A stretch of 64,000 nt of DNA from Jeotgalicoccus halotolerans (lineage in GTDB: Bacteria > Bacillota > Bacilli > Staphylococcales > Salinicoccaceae). The notes below the pieces were generated by a model. It made no database searches. It saw only the letters and a list, made by a program, of their open reading frames with translations, and had not been told where the DNA came from. Made by a program: the position numbers and the translations under genes. Where the stretch lies: positions 62,001-126,000 of the forward strand of contig NZ_QUMW01000012.1 of assembly GCF_003387165.1 (NCBI RefSeq), in the 5' to 3' direction. Positions 17,043 through 26,125 of this stretch are shown in pieces (position 1 is the first letter of the stretch; each line of letters begins with the position of its first letter).

Positions 17043-18263
17043 ATGAAAGAAGAATTAATTGAACGGCTTGCAAGATACGCGAAAATTGATACACAGTCCG
17101 ATGCGTCAAGCGGTACAGTACCATCAACTGACAAACAGTGGAATCTGCTGAGAGAACTCGAGACAGAACTTAATGCAATCGGTATGAGCGATGTTAATTT
17201 AGATGATAAAGGATATCTTTTTGCAACACTGCCTGCAAATGCTGAAAATAAAAAAACAATCGGTTTTTTAGCGCATGTAGACACCGCAACAGATTTTACG
17301 GGAACAAATGTTAAACCGCAGCTCGTAAAATATGAAGGCGGCAGTGTTGTTTTAAACGAAGCGCTTAATGTTGTACTGACACCGGAACAATTTCCGAATT
17401 TAAATAATTATCAGGGACATACATTGATGACTACAGATGGTACAACTCTGCTCGGTGCCGATAATAAGGCGGGTATCGCAGAAATAATAACAGCTGTGGA
17501 ATACTTAATCGGTCATCCGGAAATAAAACATGGAACAGTAAAAGTCGGATTTACACCTGATGAAGAAATCGGCAGAGGACCGCATGACTTCGACATTGAA
17601 AAATTCGATGCTGATTTTGCATATACTGTCGACGGCGGCCCGGTCGGTGAGCTGCAGTACGAAAGTTTTAATGCCGCAGGGGCAGCAGTAAAAGTAATTG
17701 GAAACAGTGTTCATCCAGGAACGGCGAAAAATAAAATGGTGAATGCTGTCCGTATTGCTGCGGATATAATTACTTCTTTTGATGCTGCTGAAACACCTGA
17801 AAAGACTGAAGGCTATGAGGGGTTCAATCACATATTAAACTTCAGTGGTGACGTAGAAACAGCGGAATTCAGTATGATTATCCGGGATTTTGATACATCA
17901 GCATTTAAAGAACGCAAAGAAACAGTGGAACAGAAAATAGATGAATTCCGGGAAAAGTATCCGGAAGCAAAAATAGAACTGGAACTGAAAGATCAGTATT
18001 ACAATATGAAAGAAGTTATCGAAGAAGATATGACAATTGTAAGCCTGGCTGAAGAAGCCATGAAATCTTTAGATATTGAACCTGTTATTGAGCCGATTCG
18101 CGGCGGTACAGATGGTTCGCAGCTGTCTTATAAAGGATTGCCGGCACCAAATATTTTTACAGGCGGAGAAAACTTCCACGGCAAATTTGAATTTGCATCT
18201 ATTGATGATATGGAAAAATCAGCGAAGACAATTATAAGAATTATCGAGCTTAACGCAAAATAA
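17043..18263 (+). CDS. pepT: Peptidase T (aminotripeptidase)
   Basis: A zinc M20 exopeptidase that releases the N-terminal residue from tripeptides in the cytoplasm. Metal-site blocks are visible: [41 protein letters not shown] and near the end [27 protein letters not shown] 17043 matches the usual PepT N-terminus ([20 protein letters not shown]) and has GGGG nine bases upstream; an ATG nine bases earlier abuts this site. It is the last gene of the ddl-GNAT-pepT run and ends in a palindromic terminator. Confidence 0.92.
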   Translation: MKEELIERLARYAKIDTQSDASSGTVPSTDKQWNLLRELETELNAIGMSDVNLDDKGYLFATLPANAENKKTIGFLAHVDTATDFTGTNVKPQLVKYEGGSVVLNEALNVVLTPEQFPNLNNYQGHTLMTTDGTTLLGADNKAGIAEIITAVEYLIGHPEIKHGTVKVGFTPDEEIGRGPHDFDIEKFDADFAYTVDGGPVGELQYESFNAAGAAVKVIGNSVHPGTAKNKMVNAVRIAADIITSFDAAETPEKTEGYEGFNHILNFSGDVETAEFSMIIRDFDTSAFKERKETVEQKIDEFREKYPEAKIELELKDQYYNMKEVIEEDMTIVSLAEEAMKSLDIEPVIEPIRGGTDGSQLSYKGLPAPNIFTGGENFHGKFEFASIDDMEKSAKTIIRIIELNAK

Positions 18264-18298
18264 AAAAATCAGCAGAGATTAATCTCTGCTGATTTTTT
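18263..18298. terminator. Bidirectional terminator between pepT and MFS exporter
   Basis: A perfect palindrome AATCAGCAGAGATT/AATCTCTGCTGATT flanked by A6 and T6, shared by the two convergent genes. Confidence 0.85.
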
Positions 18299-19760
18299 TA
18301 TTGTCTTCATTTATAGGGCGTGCTCTGGCAATCGATTTGCCGATTGTATCCGCTGAACTTGACTGCTTCAGGAAGAAGGCAGCGACAAGTGCGAGGAATA
18401 AAAAGCCGGTACCAACGAGAAAGGCAAGGTTGATACCTTCCAGTGTCGCCTGGTTAATCATCGCTTCTGTCGGGCTATCCATATTGTTCACAGTAATATT
18501 TGTGTATGTCTGCATTACTGTTATCAGAAGCGCGATACCAATTGAACCGCTGACCTGGTTCAGCATGCTGTTGAGTGATGAACCGTGCGGAGTCAGATGT
18601 GACGGAAGTGAGTTCATACCGTTGGTCATAACAGGCGTGTTGACCATTGTCATACCAAGTGCACGAACCATATAAATAGTTAATAAATACGTAAATGATG
18701 TATCTATTTCGAGACGGCTCAAAAAGAAAGTTGTGACAACAGCCAAAGCAAGGCCGGTAATTGCCATTGTTTTTGGCCCGTACATATCAAACAATTTACC
18801 TGACACAGGACTCATGAATCCCATAATCAAAGCTCCCGGAAGCATTAAAAGACCGGTGTCGAGCGGACTTAATCCTTGAATATCCTGCATGAAAATAGGA
18901 ATTAAGATCATTCCGGCAAATAGAGCCATGTTTGCTGCGCCGATAATCAGCGAAGCGATAGTATACATTGGATACTTGTATACTCTGAAGTCCAGCATTG
19001 GAAACTCTAATTTAAACTGTCTGATTACATAGAGCGTAATACCGGCAATACCTATGAGCAGAGGAATTAAAACGCTCGAACTGGCGAGACCGTTTTCTCC
19101 TGCAGAGCTTAACCCGTAAAGCACGCCCCCGAAACCGATAGTTGACAGAATAATAGACATAATATCTATATGGGCTTCGCGTTTCTGCTGAATTTCCGGC
19201 AGCTGCCAGAAACCAACGACGAGTACGATAATCAGCACTGGAATCATCATGTAGAACAGAACATGCCATGAGTAATTTTCAACTACGATACCCGATACAG
19301 TCGGTCCGATTGCCGGGGCGAAGAACATGACTAAACTGAATAGACCCATCGCAGTACCGCGTTTATCAGGCGGGAAACTGCTGATCATAATATTCATTAA
19401 AAGCGGCATGAGCATTGCTGAACCGGAAGCCTGTATCATCCGGCCAAGAATAAGGGCGATAAAAGCAGGAGAGAATCCGGCGACGATTGTCCCGAGGAGA
19501 AACAGCGACATTGCGGTTAAGAACAATGTTCTGGCGCTGAATTTCTGCATCAGATACGCCGTGGTCGGTATAATAATACCGGAGACCAGCATATAGGATG
19601 TAGAAACCCATTGTACAGCTGAAGTTGAAATCCCGAAATCATTTTTGATTGCAGGAAGTGCGACGTTTAAAAAAGTGTTCGATAAGAACGAGATGAAAGC
19701 ACCGGATAATAAGATGATAATTAATTTGTAATCCGGTTTTTTTTGAGATGTTTCAGACAT
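18279..19760 (-). CDS. DHA2-family MFS multidrug-type exporter
   Basis: A 493-aa drug:H+ antiporter with about 14 membrane helices. The first helix region LIIILLSGAFISFLSNTFLNVALPAI, motif C-like GPTVSGIVVENYSWHVLFY in helix 5 and WVSTSYMLVSGIIIPTTAYL are typical of the EmrB/LmrB/QacA group. Its stop lies inside the shared terminator with pepT. A small membrane gene lies 72 bases upstream on the same strand. Substrates cannot be predicted from sequence. Confidence 0.85.
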   Translation of the reverse strand: MSETSQKKPDYKLIIILLSGAFISFLSNTFLNVALPAIKNDFGISTSAVQWVSTSYMLVSGIIIPTTAYLMQKFSARTLFLTAMSLFLLGTIVAGFSPAFIALILGRMIQASGSAMLMPLLMNIMISSFPPDKRGTAMGLFSLVMFFAPAIGPTVSGIVVENYSWHVLFYMMIPVLIIVLVVGFWQLPEIQQKREAHIDIMSIILSTIGFGGVLYGLSSAGENGLASSSVLIPLLIGIAGITLYVIRQFKLEFPMLDFRVYKYPMYTIASLIIGAANMALFAGMILIPIFMQDIQGLSPLDTGLLMLPGALIMGFMSPVSGKLFDMYGPKTMAITGLALAVVTTFFLSRLEIDTSFTYLLTIYMVRALGMTMVNTPVMTNGMNSLPSHLTPHGSSLNSMLNQVSGSIGIALLITVMQTYTNITVNNMDSPTEAMINQATLEGINLAFLVGTGFLFLALVAAFFLKQSSSADTIGKSIARARPINEDNKKISRD

Positions 19761-19832
19761 TTATTTTCCCCTTTACCTTAAAATCAATTTAACTATTATA
19801 CCCTATATTAAATATAATTTCACTAAAAAGAT

Positions 19833-20009
19833 TTATCCGATACGATTATCAATCTGAATATAAACAAAGAAACCTATTGTTGCACCAAGTAATACGGAAA
19901 TCGGCAGCGCATACGTATCAGGAATGGATGGTAAGAAAGTTTCAATAATCCAGTGGATTCCCAAAAAGCATAATGCCATAATAACGATAGAAACTAAAAC
20001 ACGCGTCAT
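19833..20009 (-). CDS. 58-aa membrane protein, unknown
   Basis: A small protein with two hydrophobic segments (about 4-24 and 31-51) and a short charged C-terminus QIDNRIG. I place the start at ATG 20009 because AAGGAGGATAATT precedes it directly; an upstream in-frame start at 20054 has no site. It may be transcribed with the MFS gene downstream. No family recognised. Confidence 0.62.
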   Translation of the reverse strand: MTRVLVSIVIMALCFLGIHWIIETFLPSIPDTYALPISVLLGATIGFFVYIQIDNRIG

Positions 20010-20127
20010 AATTATCCTCCTTATGAAAATAACTGTATCTTTAAATCTTAACAAACCTTAAGGTGGACATGTGAGTAAAATACATTGATAATATAAGATA
20101 ATCAGTATTAGTGGAGGGAAACTTATT

Positions 20128-20919
20128 ATGAAGACAAAATTTCATAATTATGCCGAGGAGTATTTTAAACACAGAAATGATATTCCGAGTGTATTTTTTG
20201 AAGAACTGGCTAAAAGGAATATTGAATTGTCGGGAAGCAAAGTTGCAGATATCGGAGCCGGTCCCGGCTTCCTCAGCAAAGCGTTGAGCGGCTACGGAGC
20301 GATTGTAGATGCGGTTGAACCATCGGAAGAGTTCATAGAAATCGGCAAGAAATATGTCGGCAAAGATGACAGAATCAATTTTACAAAAGGCACTGCAGAG
20401 AAAACAGGTCTCGATGATGATACGTATGACATTGTTTTTGTGATGAGAGCATGGCAGTGGTTTGACAGCGACAAAGCAGCCAAAGAAGTCAGGCGCATTT
20501 TAAAACCCGACGGCATTTTAATTGTGGCGGATATCGGCTTCAAAGTGGCCAATAAGATGATGAAAGAATCTATGAAAATTATTAAGAAAAGTTCCAAGAA
20601 TGAAGAATTGAAACCGGCCGGTTCTAAAGAAGACTCAATTCAGCTGATTAATGGTTTCCCCGTAGAATGGTTCAGTGACTGGCGTCATGAAAAGCTGGAT
20701 CTGGAAGAATTTTTCAAACACGAATATAAAGTGAAATTTACAGATCAGGAATGGCTCGGCAGACTTGGCACATCCTCATGGCTTGTCAGTTTTAAGCAAA
20801 AACGTATGGATAAGGCAATGGAAAAAATAGCAGACCTGCTGGATTCTATAGATGATGAAAAAAAACATAAGGTGCCTCACGTGCTGAATGTCGCAATACT
20901 GAAAAATAAACATAAGTAA
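20128..20919 (+). CDS. Class I SAM-dependent methyltransferase
   Basis: A 263-aa methyltransferase of the Methyltransf_11 type. Motif I VADIGAGPGFLSKAL binds SAM, followed by an acidic residue in AVEPSEEFIEIG and motif post-I around YDIVFVMRAWQWFD; the AWQWFD block is common in the ubiE/trans-aconitate-like subgroup. The RBS GGAGGG precedes ATG 20128. Monocistronic, ended by a hairpin 11 bases after the stop. Methyl acceptor unknown. Confidence 0.82.
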   Translation: MKTKFHNYAEEYFKHRNDIPSVFFEELAKRNIELSGSKVADIGAGPGFLSKALSGYGAIVDAVEPSEEFIEIGKKYVGKDDRINFTKGTAEKTGLDDDTYDIVFVMRAWQWFDSDKAAKEVRRILKPDGILIVADIGFKVANKMMKESMKIIKKSSKNEELKPAGSKEDSIQLINGFPVEWFSDWRHEKLDLEEFFKHEYKVKFTDQEWLGRLGTSSWLVSFKQKRMDKAMEKIADLLDSIDDEKKHKVPHVLNVAILKNKHK

Positions 20920-20928
20920 CATAAGTTG

Positions 20929-20957
20929 AAAAAAGAGCGACTATTTCGCTCTTTTTT
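20929..20957 (+). terminator. Terminator of the methyltransferase gene
   Basis: Stem AAAAGAGCGA/TCGCTCTTTT with a short loop and T6. Confidence 0.8.
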
Positions 20958-20975
20958 ATTTTTTACCATAAATAA

Positions 20976-21018
20976 TGAAAACGTTTCAATACATAAGATC
21001 TGAATGAAAACGATAACA
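20976..21018 (+). promoter_or_regulatory. Catabolite-responsive element and a second cre-like site
   Basis: TGAAAACGATAACA at 21005-21018 matches all fixed positions of the CcpA consensus TGWAANCGNTNWCA. A second, imperfect copy TGAAAACGTTTCA starts at 20976. Both lie 140-180 bases upstream of the promoter of the 49-aa gene, in an otherwise AT-rich 295-base gap. Confidence 0.5.
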
Positions 21019-21159
21019 AGACGGGTTAATATACAATTTTATGAATAAAATAATCTTAATATAAATACATATAAAACTTAACTACATATAATATTATTTG
21101 TATGTGAATTAACTAAAAATTAACAATAGATTTACTTTGATAAAATCATCACATAACAT

Positions 21160-21188
21160 TTGAAAAGCGTTGGTATATATAGTATTAT
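21160..21188 (+). promoter_or_regulatory. Promoter of the 49-aa gene
   Basis: TTGAAA and TATTAT with a 17-base spacer, giving a leader of about 57 nt before the AGGAGGG site. Confidence 0.65.
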
Positions 21189-21252
21189 TAAGATACATAA
21201 AAGAGGTACAGAGAAATACTCTAATATATAATTTCAAATTAGGAGGGTGAAA

Positions 21253-21402
21253 ATGATTATATCTGATAAACTTACAGCAGAAGTTCGTATGCAGGAATAT
21301 AAGGAAGTTGCGTATAATAATTCAATTTTAAGTGAAAAGAAGAATGTTGGAAAAGTTAAACGTCCGTTCTTAAACAAACTGATCAGTGCTTTATCTCTAT
21401 AA
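21253..21402 (+). CDS. 49-aa stand-alone small protein
   Basis: The ORF encodes 49 residues, charged and hydrophilic over the first 36 and ending in a possible short amphipathic helix (PFLNKLISALSL). A very strong AGGAGGGTGAAA site precedes ATG 21253. It has its own promoter (21160-21188) and terminator (21418-21449), so it forms a complete transcript of about 250 nt. cre-like sites lie upstream. I recognise no family; a small protein, or a regulatory RNA that also encodes one, are both possible. Confidence 0.68.
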   Translation: MIISDKLTAEVRMQEYKEVAYNNSILSEKKNVGKVKRPFLNKLISALSL

Positions 21403-21417
21403 GAAATAATATAAGAT

Positions 21418-21449
21418 GCCATTCCTGAAGAGAGAGGAATGGCTTTTTT
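21418..21449 (+). terminator. Terminator of the 49-aa gene
   Basis: Stem GCCATTCCT/AGGAATGGC, loop of eight, then T6. It sits directly beside the stop of the convergent VOC gene. Confidence 0.82.
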
Positions 21450-21453
21450 GTGT

Positions 21454-21831
21454 TTAAATTAAATTTAATTGCCACGAAACACCAAACTGATCCTGAATCC
21501 ACGCATACCGCCTGCTCATATTATAATCATCAAGCGGAATATGAATAGCACCATTTTTCTTAAGTTTTCTGTACAACAGTTCTATTTCATTTAAATCTTC
21601 ACACTCAATATAAACAGACATGCTCGGTGTAAAGGTGAATTCCGATGGAACCTTGGAATCACGGAGCATGAGATGCATATTGCCTATACGTATAATGGCC
21701 TGCTGTATTTTATTTGAATCAGGATAATTCACCAGCTGAATGATATCAAACTGATGGAACACCTCTTTATAGTATTCCAGTGCTTCAAAAGCACGTCCTT
21801 CAAATGTTAAAAAGGGCATTGCTGCCTTCAT
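21454..21831 (-). CDS. VOC-family (PhnB/glyoxalase-like) protein
   Basis: A 125-aa vicinal-oxygen-chelate fold protein of the PhnB-like subgroup: AMPFLTFEGRAFEALEYYKEVF at the start, HLMLRD in the middle and RYAWIQDQFGVSWQL at the end are typical. These small proteins are often annotated as glyoxalase or demethylubiquinone methyltransferase-like but mostly lack a tested reaction. GGGGG-rich RBS precedes ATG 21831. It diverges from the metN-type operon across a 141-base gap. Confidence 0.78.
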   Translation of the reverse strand: MKAAMPFLTFEGRAFEALEYYKEVFHQFDIIQLVNYPDSNKIQQAIIRIGNMHLMLRDSKVPSEFTFTPSMSVYIECEDLNEIELLYRKLKKNGAIHIPLDDYNMSRRYAWIQDQFGVSWQLNLI

Positions 21832-21906
21832 TCTATTTTCCCCCTTTACAACTGATATAGTATTGTTTACAATTTTATGAGAACAGACTGATACAGTTTA
21901 ACACTG

Positions 21907-21935
21907 TTACATATGTTATCTGTTTATATTATAAC
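21907..21935 (+). promoter_or_regulatory. Promoter of the MetNIQ-type operon
   Basis: TTACAT and TATAAC with a 17-base spacer. A direct repeat CTGATAYAGT occurs upstream (21852-21861 and 21888-21897). The leader of about 30 nt is too short for a SAM riboswitch. Confidence 0.5.
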
Positions 21936-21972
21936 AGTTTACTGCAGTGGTAATTTGCGAAGGAGGCTTTAA

Positions 21973-22710
21973 ATGATTGAATTAAATGGGATTATTAAAC
22001 AGTATCAGGGCCGTGATGGACCGTTCAATGCCTTGAACGATATATCTGTTCATATAAAAAAAAGAGAAAAATTCGGTATTATCGGTGAAAGCGGATCCGG
22101 CAAATCGACGCTGCTACGGATGATTAATGCTCTTGAAACACCGGACGAGGGAACCGTAACCGTGGAAGGCGATAATATCGGCAGCCTGTCACCAAAGCAG
22201 TTAAGAAAATACCGTAAAAAAATCGGCATGATTTTTCAGCAATTCAATCTGCTTAATAATAAAACAGTGCTCGAAAACATTACTCTGCCTTTAAAGCTTC
22301 ACAAGTTTGAATCCGCTCTTGATGCAGAAGAAGTGCTTTCTTTCGTCGGTTTAAGCGGCAAAAAAGATAATTACCCGGGACAGCTGTCGGGCGGTCAGAA
22401 ACAGCGTGTCGGTATAGCCCGGGCCTTAATCACTAACCCGAAAATACTGCTCTGCGATGAACCGACCAGCGCCCTGGATGAAAAAACTACTGACGAAATT
22501 GTCAGCGTACTGAGAAAGGCCCATGAAGTATACGGCATGACTATCGTCGTCGTAACCCATGAATTAAATGTGATTAAACAATTATGCGACCGGACACTCG
22601 TGCTTGAAGAAGGAAATGTTATCGATACGATCGATATAAAACAGACCTCTCATGTACTTTCCGATGCCTCGTATTACGACCGTATAGTAGAGGTGCTAAA
22701 AAATGAGTGA
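21973..22710 (+). CDS. metN: MetN-type ABC transporter ATP-binding protein lacking the NIL domain
   Basis: This is the ATPase of a methionine-uptake-family importer. Walker A GESGSGKST, Q-loop FQQFNLL, signature LSGGQKQRVGIARAL and Walker B ILLCDEPTSALD are all present. At 245 aa it is about 100 residues shorter than typical MetN because it ends right after the ATPase core and lacks the C-terminal ACT-like NIL domain that mediates methionine trans-inhibition. GAAGGAGG precedes ATG 21973. It overlaps the permease gene by eight bases. The family is clear; methionine as substrate is likely but unproven. Confidence 0.82.
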   Translation: MIELNGIIKQYQGRDGPFNALNDISVHIKKREKFGIIGESGSGKSTLLRMINALETPDEGTVTVEGDNIGSLSPKQLRKYRKKIGMIFQQFNLLNNKTVLENITLPLKLHKFESALDAEEVLSFVGLSGKKDNYPGQLSGGQKQRVGIARALITNPKILLCDEPTSALDEKTTDEIVSVLRKAHEVYGMTIVVVTHELNVIKQLCDRTLVLEEGNVIDTIDIKQTSHVLSDASYYDRIVEVLKNE

Positions 22711-23389
22711 GATGATTACTGTCTATTTTGAACGTGTTGCTGAATATTGGCCGAATCTACTGACGAGTTTAAATGAAACAGGGATTATGATGGGTTTTGC
22801 GATGGCTGCGGCTATTGTTCTCGGCCTGCCGCTCGGAACTCTGCTTTACTTAACTGATGAAGATAAACCGTTGCAGAACAAATTTATATACCATACAGCG
22901 AACGTTGTGGTAAATATCGTCCGTTCATTTCCTTTCCTGCTGCTTGTTATTGCGATGCAGCCGCTGATACGGGAAGTATACGGCCGGGCTACCGGAGATC
23001 CCGTTGCGGCATCGTTTCCGCTGATGGTTATTGCGATTGCACTGTACGCGCGTTTTGTTCAGCAGTCCCTCTTAGATGTGCCAAAAGGTGTTGTTGAAAC
23101 AGCTCAGGCACTCGGGGCTTCAATACCGCAATTGGTTTATCGCTTTTTATTTGTCGAGGCAAGAAGCTCTTTAATTATAGGTTTTTCGACCGCGTTCGTA
23201 AGCTTTATATCATATTCAACTATTATGGGTGTCGTCGGGGGCGGAGGAATCGGTGATTTCGCTATCCGTTACGGTTATCAGCGGTATGAAACAGATATTA
23301 TGTACACTGCAATTGTCGTTATTATTGTTTTTGTGCAGATTGCACAGTGGTTCGGTCTATGGCTGGCAAGAAAAATTGATAAAAGATAA
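22703..23389 (+). CDS. metI: MetI-type ABC transporter permease
   Basis: A 228-aa permease with five predicted helices and the coupling loop VVETAQALGASIPQLVYRFLFVEA; GVVGGGGIGDFAIRYGYQRY near the end is a MetI hallmark. It starts inside the end of the ATPase gene and is followed 15 bases later by two lipoprotein genes, completing the importer. Confidence 0.86.
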   Translation: MSEMITVYFERVAEYWPNLLTSLNETGIMMGFAMAAAIVLGLPLGTLLYLTDEDKPLQNKFIYHTANVVVNIVRSFPFLLLVIAMQPLIREVYGRATGDPVAASFPLMVIAIALYARFVQQSLLDVPKGVVETAQALGASIPQLVYRFLFVEARSSLIIGFSTAFVSFISYSTIMGVVGGGGIGDFAIRYGYQRYETDIMYTAIVVIIVFVQIAQWFGLWLARKIDKR

Positions 23390-23404
23390 AAGGGGATTAA
23401 AATT

Positions 23405-24232
23405 ATGAAGAGAAAATATTGGCTGTTAAGTATTGTCAGTGCTTTGGTATTAGTGCTGGCAGCCTGTGGCAGCGAAGAAGAAAGTGCTGAAGAGGATACA
23501 GAAATTACAGTGGTTTCGCAGACGACGCCGATGACGGATATTGTTGAAATAGCTGCGGAAGCAATTGAAGAACCCTATACGGTTAAACTGATTGAAGTAG
23601 CTGACAATATACAGTACAACGAAGCGGTGTTTAACGATGAAGCTGATGCAAGTTTTGCACAGCATGAACCATTTATGGAACAGTTTAATGCAGAAAGCGA
23701 TGCCGATTTAGTGGCGATGGAGCAAATCTATAACGCAATTGTCGGTTTCTACTCCCCGGTATACGATTCAATCGATGAACTGGAAGACGGTGCTGAAGTT
23801 GCAATTCCAAGCGATCCGACAAACGAAGCACGTGCACTCATGATTCTCGATAATGCAGATATTATTACACTGGCTGATGATGTTACACACAAAGCTTCCG
23901 TAGATGATATTGAAGACAATCCGAAAGATTTGAACTTCACCCATGTTGATCTGCTGAACTTAAGTTCGTCTTATGAAGACGGCATTCCATTGGTCTTTAA
24001 CTATCCGACCTATATTGAGCCGCTCGGATTGACGCCGAGTGACGCGGTGCTGCTTGAAGATGATGATGAAAATACTTTCGCCATCCGTGTTGTTGCACGC
24101 GAAGGTAATGAAGATTCTGATAAAATCAAAGCTTTAAACGAAGCTTTCACGTCTGAGGAAGTGTATGATTTCCTGAATGAACTTGCAGAGAAAGGACACC
24201 TCGAACCTGCATTCGAGCCTGGTGAAGAATGA
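23405..24232 (+). CDS. metQ: MetQ/NlpA-family substrate-binding lipoprotein, copy 1
   Basis: The extracellular receptor of the importer, 275 aa, with lipobox LAAC, an acidic linker and the NlpA fold. Family blocks include EEPYTVKLIEVADNIQYNEAVFN, DASFAQHEPFM, VGFYSPVYDSIDEL, VAIPSDPTNEARALMIL and the conserved C-terminal EEVYDFL. A stretch AGGGG precedes ATG 23405. It is about half identical by eye to the next gene, indicating a tandem duplication. Confidence 0.86.
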   Translation: MKRKYWLLSIVSALVLVLAACGSEEESAEEDTEITVVSQTTPMTDIVEIAAEAIEEPYTVKLIEVADNIQYNEAVFNDEADASFAQHEPFMEQFNAESDADLVAMEQIYNAIVGFYSPVYDSIDELEDGAEVAIPSDPTNEARALMILDNADIITLADDVTHKASVDDIEDNPKDLNFTHVDLLNLSSSYEDGIPLVFNYPTYIEPLGLTPSDAVLLEDDDENTFAIRVVAREGNEDSDKIKALNEAFTSEEVYDFLNELAEKGHLEPAFEPGEE

Positions 24233-25062
24233 TGAAGAAATTACTTCCTTTATTTCTTTTGATGCTGCTGCTTGCAGCCTGCAGCAATGATAATAAAGAA
24301 AGTACAGCATCTGAAAATGATACGCATATTGTTATCGCTTCTCAATCTGAACCGCTGACCTCTATGGTTGAAGTTGCAGCTGAAGTGATTGAAGAGCCCT
24401 ACACAATGGAACTTCTGCCTGTAAACGATAATATTCAGTACAATGAAGCAACATTTAATGATGAAGTCGATGGCAGCTTATCCCAGCACGAACTTTATAT
24501 GGAAGGTTTTAATGAAGAAGCGGGAGCCGATCTTGTTGCAATTCAGCCCGCATATATTTCTAATGTCGGTTTTTACTCGCCGGTATATGATTCAATTGAT
24601 GAAATAGAAGCGGGAGCGGAAGTCGCAATTCCGAGTGACCCGCCGAACGAAGCCCGGGCACTGCTGATTTTAGACAGTGCAGGACTGATTACACTCGATG
24701 AAGATACAGGCATCGATGCTGCGGTGTCCGATATTGTTGAGAACCCGAAAGACCTCCAATTCACACCTGTCGACCTGTTTAACTTAACAGCAGCCTATGA
24801 AGATGGTGTGGAGCTTGTGTTTGAACACCCGAATTTAATTGCGAATATCGGACTTTATCCGAAAGATGCCATTTTACTTGAAGATGAAGATGAAAAAAGA
24901 TTTGCCTTCCAGCTGGTAACGCGTGAAGGCAAAGCAGATAGTCCAAAAATGCAGGCGGCAAAACGCGCGCTCGCATCTCAGGAAGTTTACGACCTGTTAA
25001 TGGAAGAAGCTGAACATGAGATGTTTACACCGGCGTTTGAACCTGGTCAGCCTGCAGAATAA
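24232..25062 (+). CDS. metQ: MetQ/NlpA-family substrate-binding lipoprotein, copy 2
   Basis: A second receptor of the same family, 276 aa, with lipobox LAAC. It retains DNIQYNEATFNDE, VGFYSPVYDSIDE and VAIPSDPPNEARALLIL but differs in several binding-cleft positions (for example SLSQHELYM versus SFAQHEPFM in copy 1). The start lies in the stop of copy 1 (ATGATG, either codon). Two receptors for one ATPase/permease pair would widen the substrate range; that is inference. A terminator follows. Confidence 0.84.
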   Translation: MKKLLPLFLLMLLLAACSNDNKESTASENDTHIVIASQSEPLTSMVEVAAEVIEEPYTMELLPVNDNIQYNEATFNDEVDGSLSQHELYMEGFNEEAGADLVAIQPAYISNVGFYSPVYDSIDEIEAGAEVAIPSDPPNEARALLILDSAGLITLDEDTGIDAAVSDIVENPKDLQFTPVDLFNLTAAYEDGVELVFEHPNLIANIGLYPKDAILLEDEDEKRFAFQLVTREGKADSPKMQAAKRALASQEVYDLLMEEAEHEMFTPAFEPGQPAE

Positions 25063-25071
25063 TGTTTAATG

Positions 25072-25110
25072 AAAGTACCGAGTTTGACCTCCCTTACTCG
25101 GTGCTTTTTT
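25072..25110 (+). terminator. Terminator of the MetNIQ-type operon
   Basis: Stem AAGTACCGAGT/ACTCGGTGCTT (one G-U) with a 12-base loop and T6. Confidence 0.78.
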
Positions 25111-25168
25111 ATTTTGTTTAAATATTGCTATAATTAAGAAAACGTATACAAAATAAGGGGGATTTTGA

Positions 25169-26125
25169 ATGTCAGCCGTAAAAAAGCTTGCGCAGTTTAA
25201 AGAAGAAATAGGAAAGGTGATTATCGGACAGGATAAAGTACTTGAGCTGGTATTTATCAGCTTGATTCAGGAAGGACATATATTATTCGACAGCGTGCCG
25301 GGAACGGGGAAAACGGTATTGTCAAAAGCTGTGGCTGCCGCTGTGGACGGGGAATTCTCGCGTATCCAGTTTACACCGGATGTGCTGCCGACGGATATTA
25401 CCGGCATGAATATGTATAATCCGAAGACCCAGAGTTTTAATTTGAGGATGGGGCCCGTCAAAACAAACATCTTACTTGCTGACGAAATCAACAGGGCGAC
25501 ACCGAGAACGCAGTCGGCGCTCCTTGAGGTGATGGAAGAACGGCAGGTCACAATAGACGGAGAACGCGTAGAGCTCGATAATTTATTTATCGTGCTGGCA
25601 ACCCAGAATCCGATTGAATCGAGGCAGGGCACATTCGAACTGCCGGAAGCGCAGATGGACAGGTTTTTAATGAAGATTTCACTTAGCTATCCAGGTCGGA
25701 GTGAAGAATTAAAAATGCTCGATATGCATAGAAATAAAAATAAGATTGAAATTAATCCGGTGTTTACACAAGAAGAGATTATGACGCTCAGAAAACAGGC
25801 GTCTGAAATTCGTATTAATGATACGGTCAAAGAATACATAATAGATTTAGTCGGCAAGACGCGAAATCACAAATTTACAGAACTTGGTGTTTCACCGAGG
25901 GGGAGCCTTGGTTTAATACGCGCAGCGATGGGCGTGGCCCTGATTAATAACAGAGATTATGTCACGCCTGAAGATGTGAAATATATTGCGCCGTATGTGC
26001 TGGCTCATAGAATAGTGCTCAATATAGAAGGGATGACACTTACGACAGGAGAGGCGCTTATACAGGATATTTTAAATGAAACAGCTGTGCCTGTTGAATT
26101 TGGAGTGAGCCGTGATGAGGTATAA
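25169..26125 (+). CDS. MoxR-family AAA+ ATPase
   Basis: A 318-aa chaperone-like ATPase. Walker A is GTGKTVL in DSVPGTGKTVLSKA, Walker B LLADEINRATPRTQSALLEVMEE, and the sensor region is VLATQNPIESRQGTFELPEAQMDRF, the classic MoxR signature. MoxR proteins work with DUF58 (von Willebrand-like) partners, encoded by the next gene, in assembly or stress functions at the membrane. GGGGG precedes ATG 25169. First gene of a three-gene operon. Confidence 0.88.
   Translation: MSAVKKLAQFKEEIGKVIIGQDKVLELVFISLIQEGHILFDSVPGTGKTVLSKAVAAAVDGEFSRIQFTPDVLPTDITGMNMYNPKTQSFNLRMGPVKTNILLADEINRATPRTQSALLEVMEERQVTIDGERVELDNLFIVLATQNPIESRQGTFELPEAQMDRFLMKISLSYPGRSEELKMLDMHRNKNKIEINPVFTQEEIMTLRKQASEIRINDTVKEYIIDLVGKTRNHKFTELGVSPRGSLGLIRAAMGVALINNRDYVTPEDVKYIAPYVLAHRIVLNIEGMTLTTGEALIQDILNETAVPVEFGVSRDEV

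Noticed and set aside
21832-21972. SAM riboswitch upstream of the MetNIQ-type operon
   Set aside because: The gap has no S-box core motifs and the promoter leaves only about 30 nt of leader.
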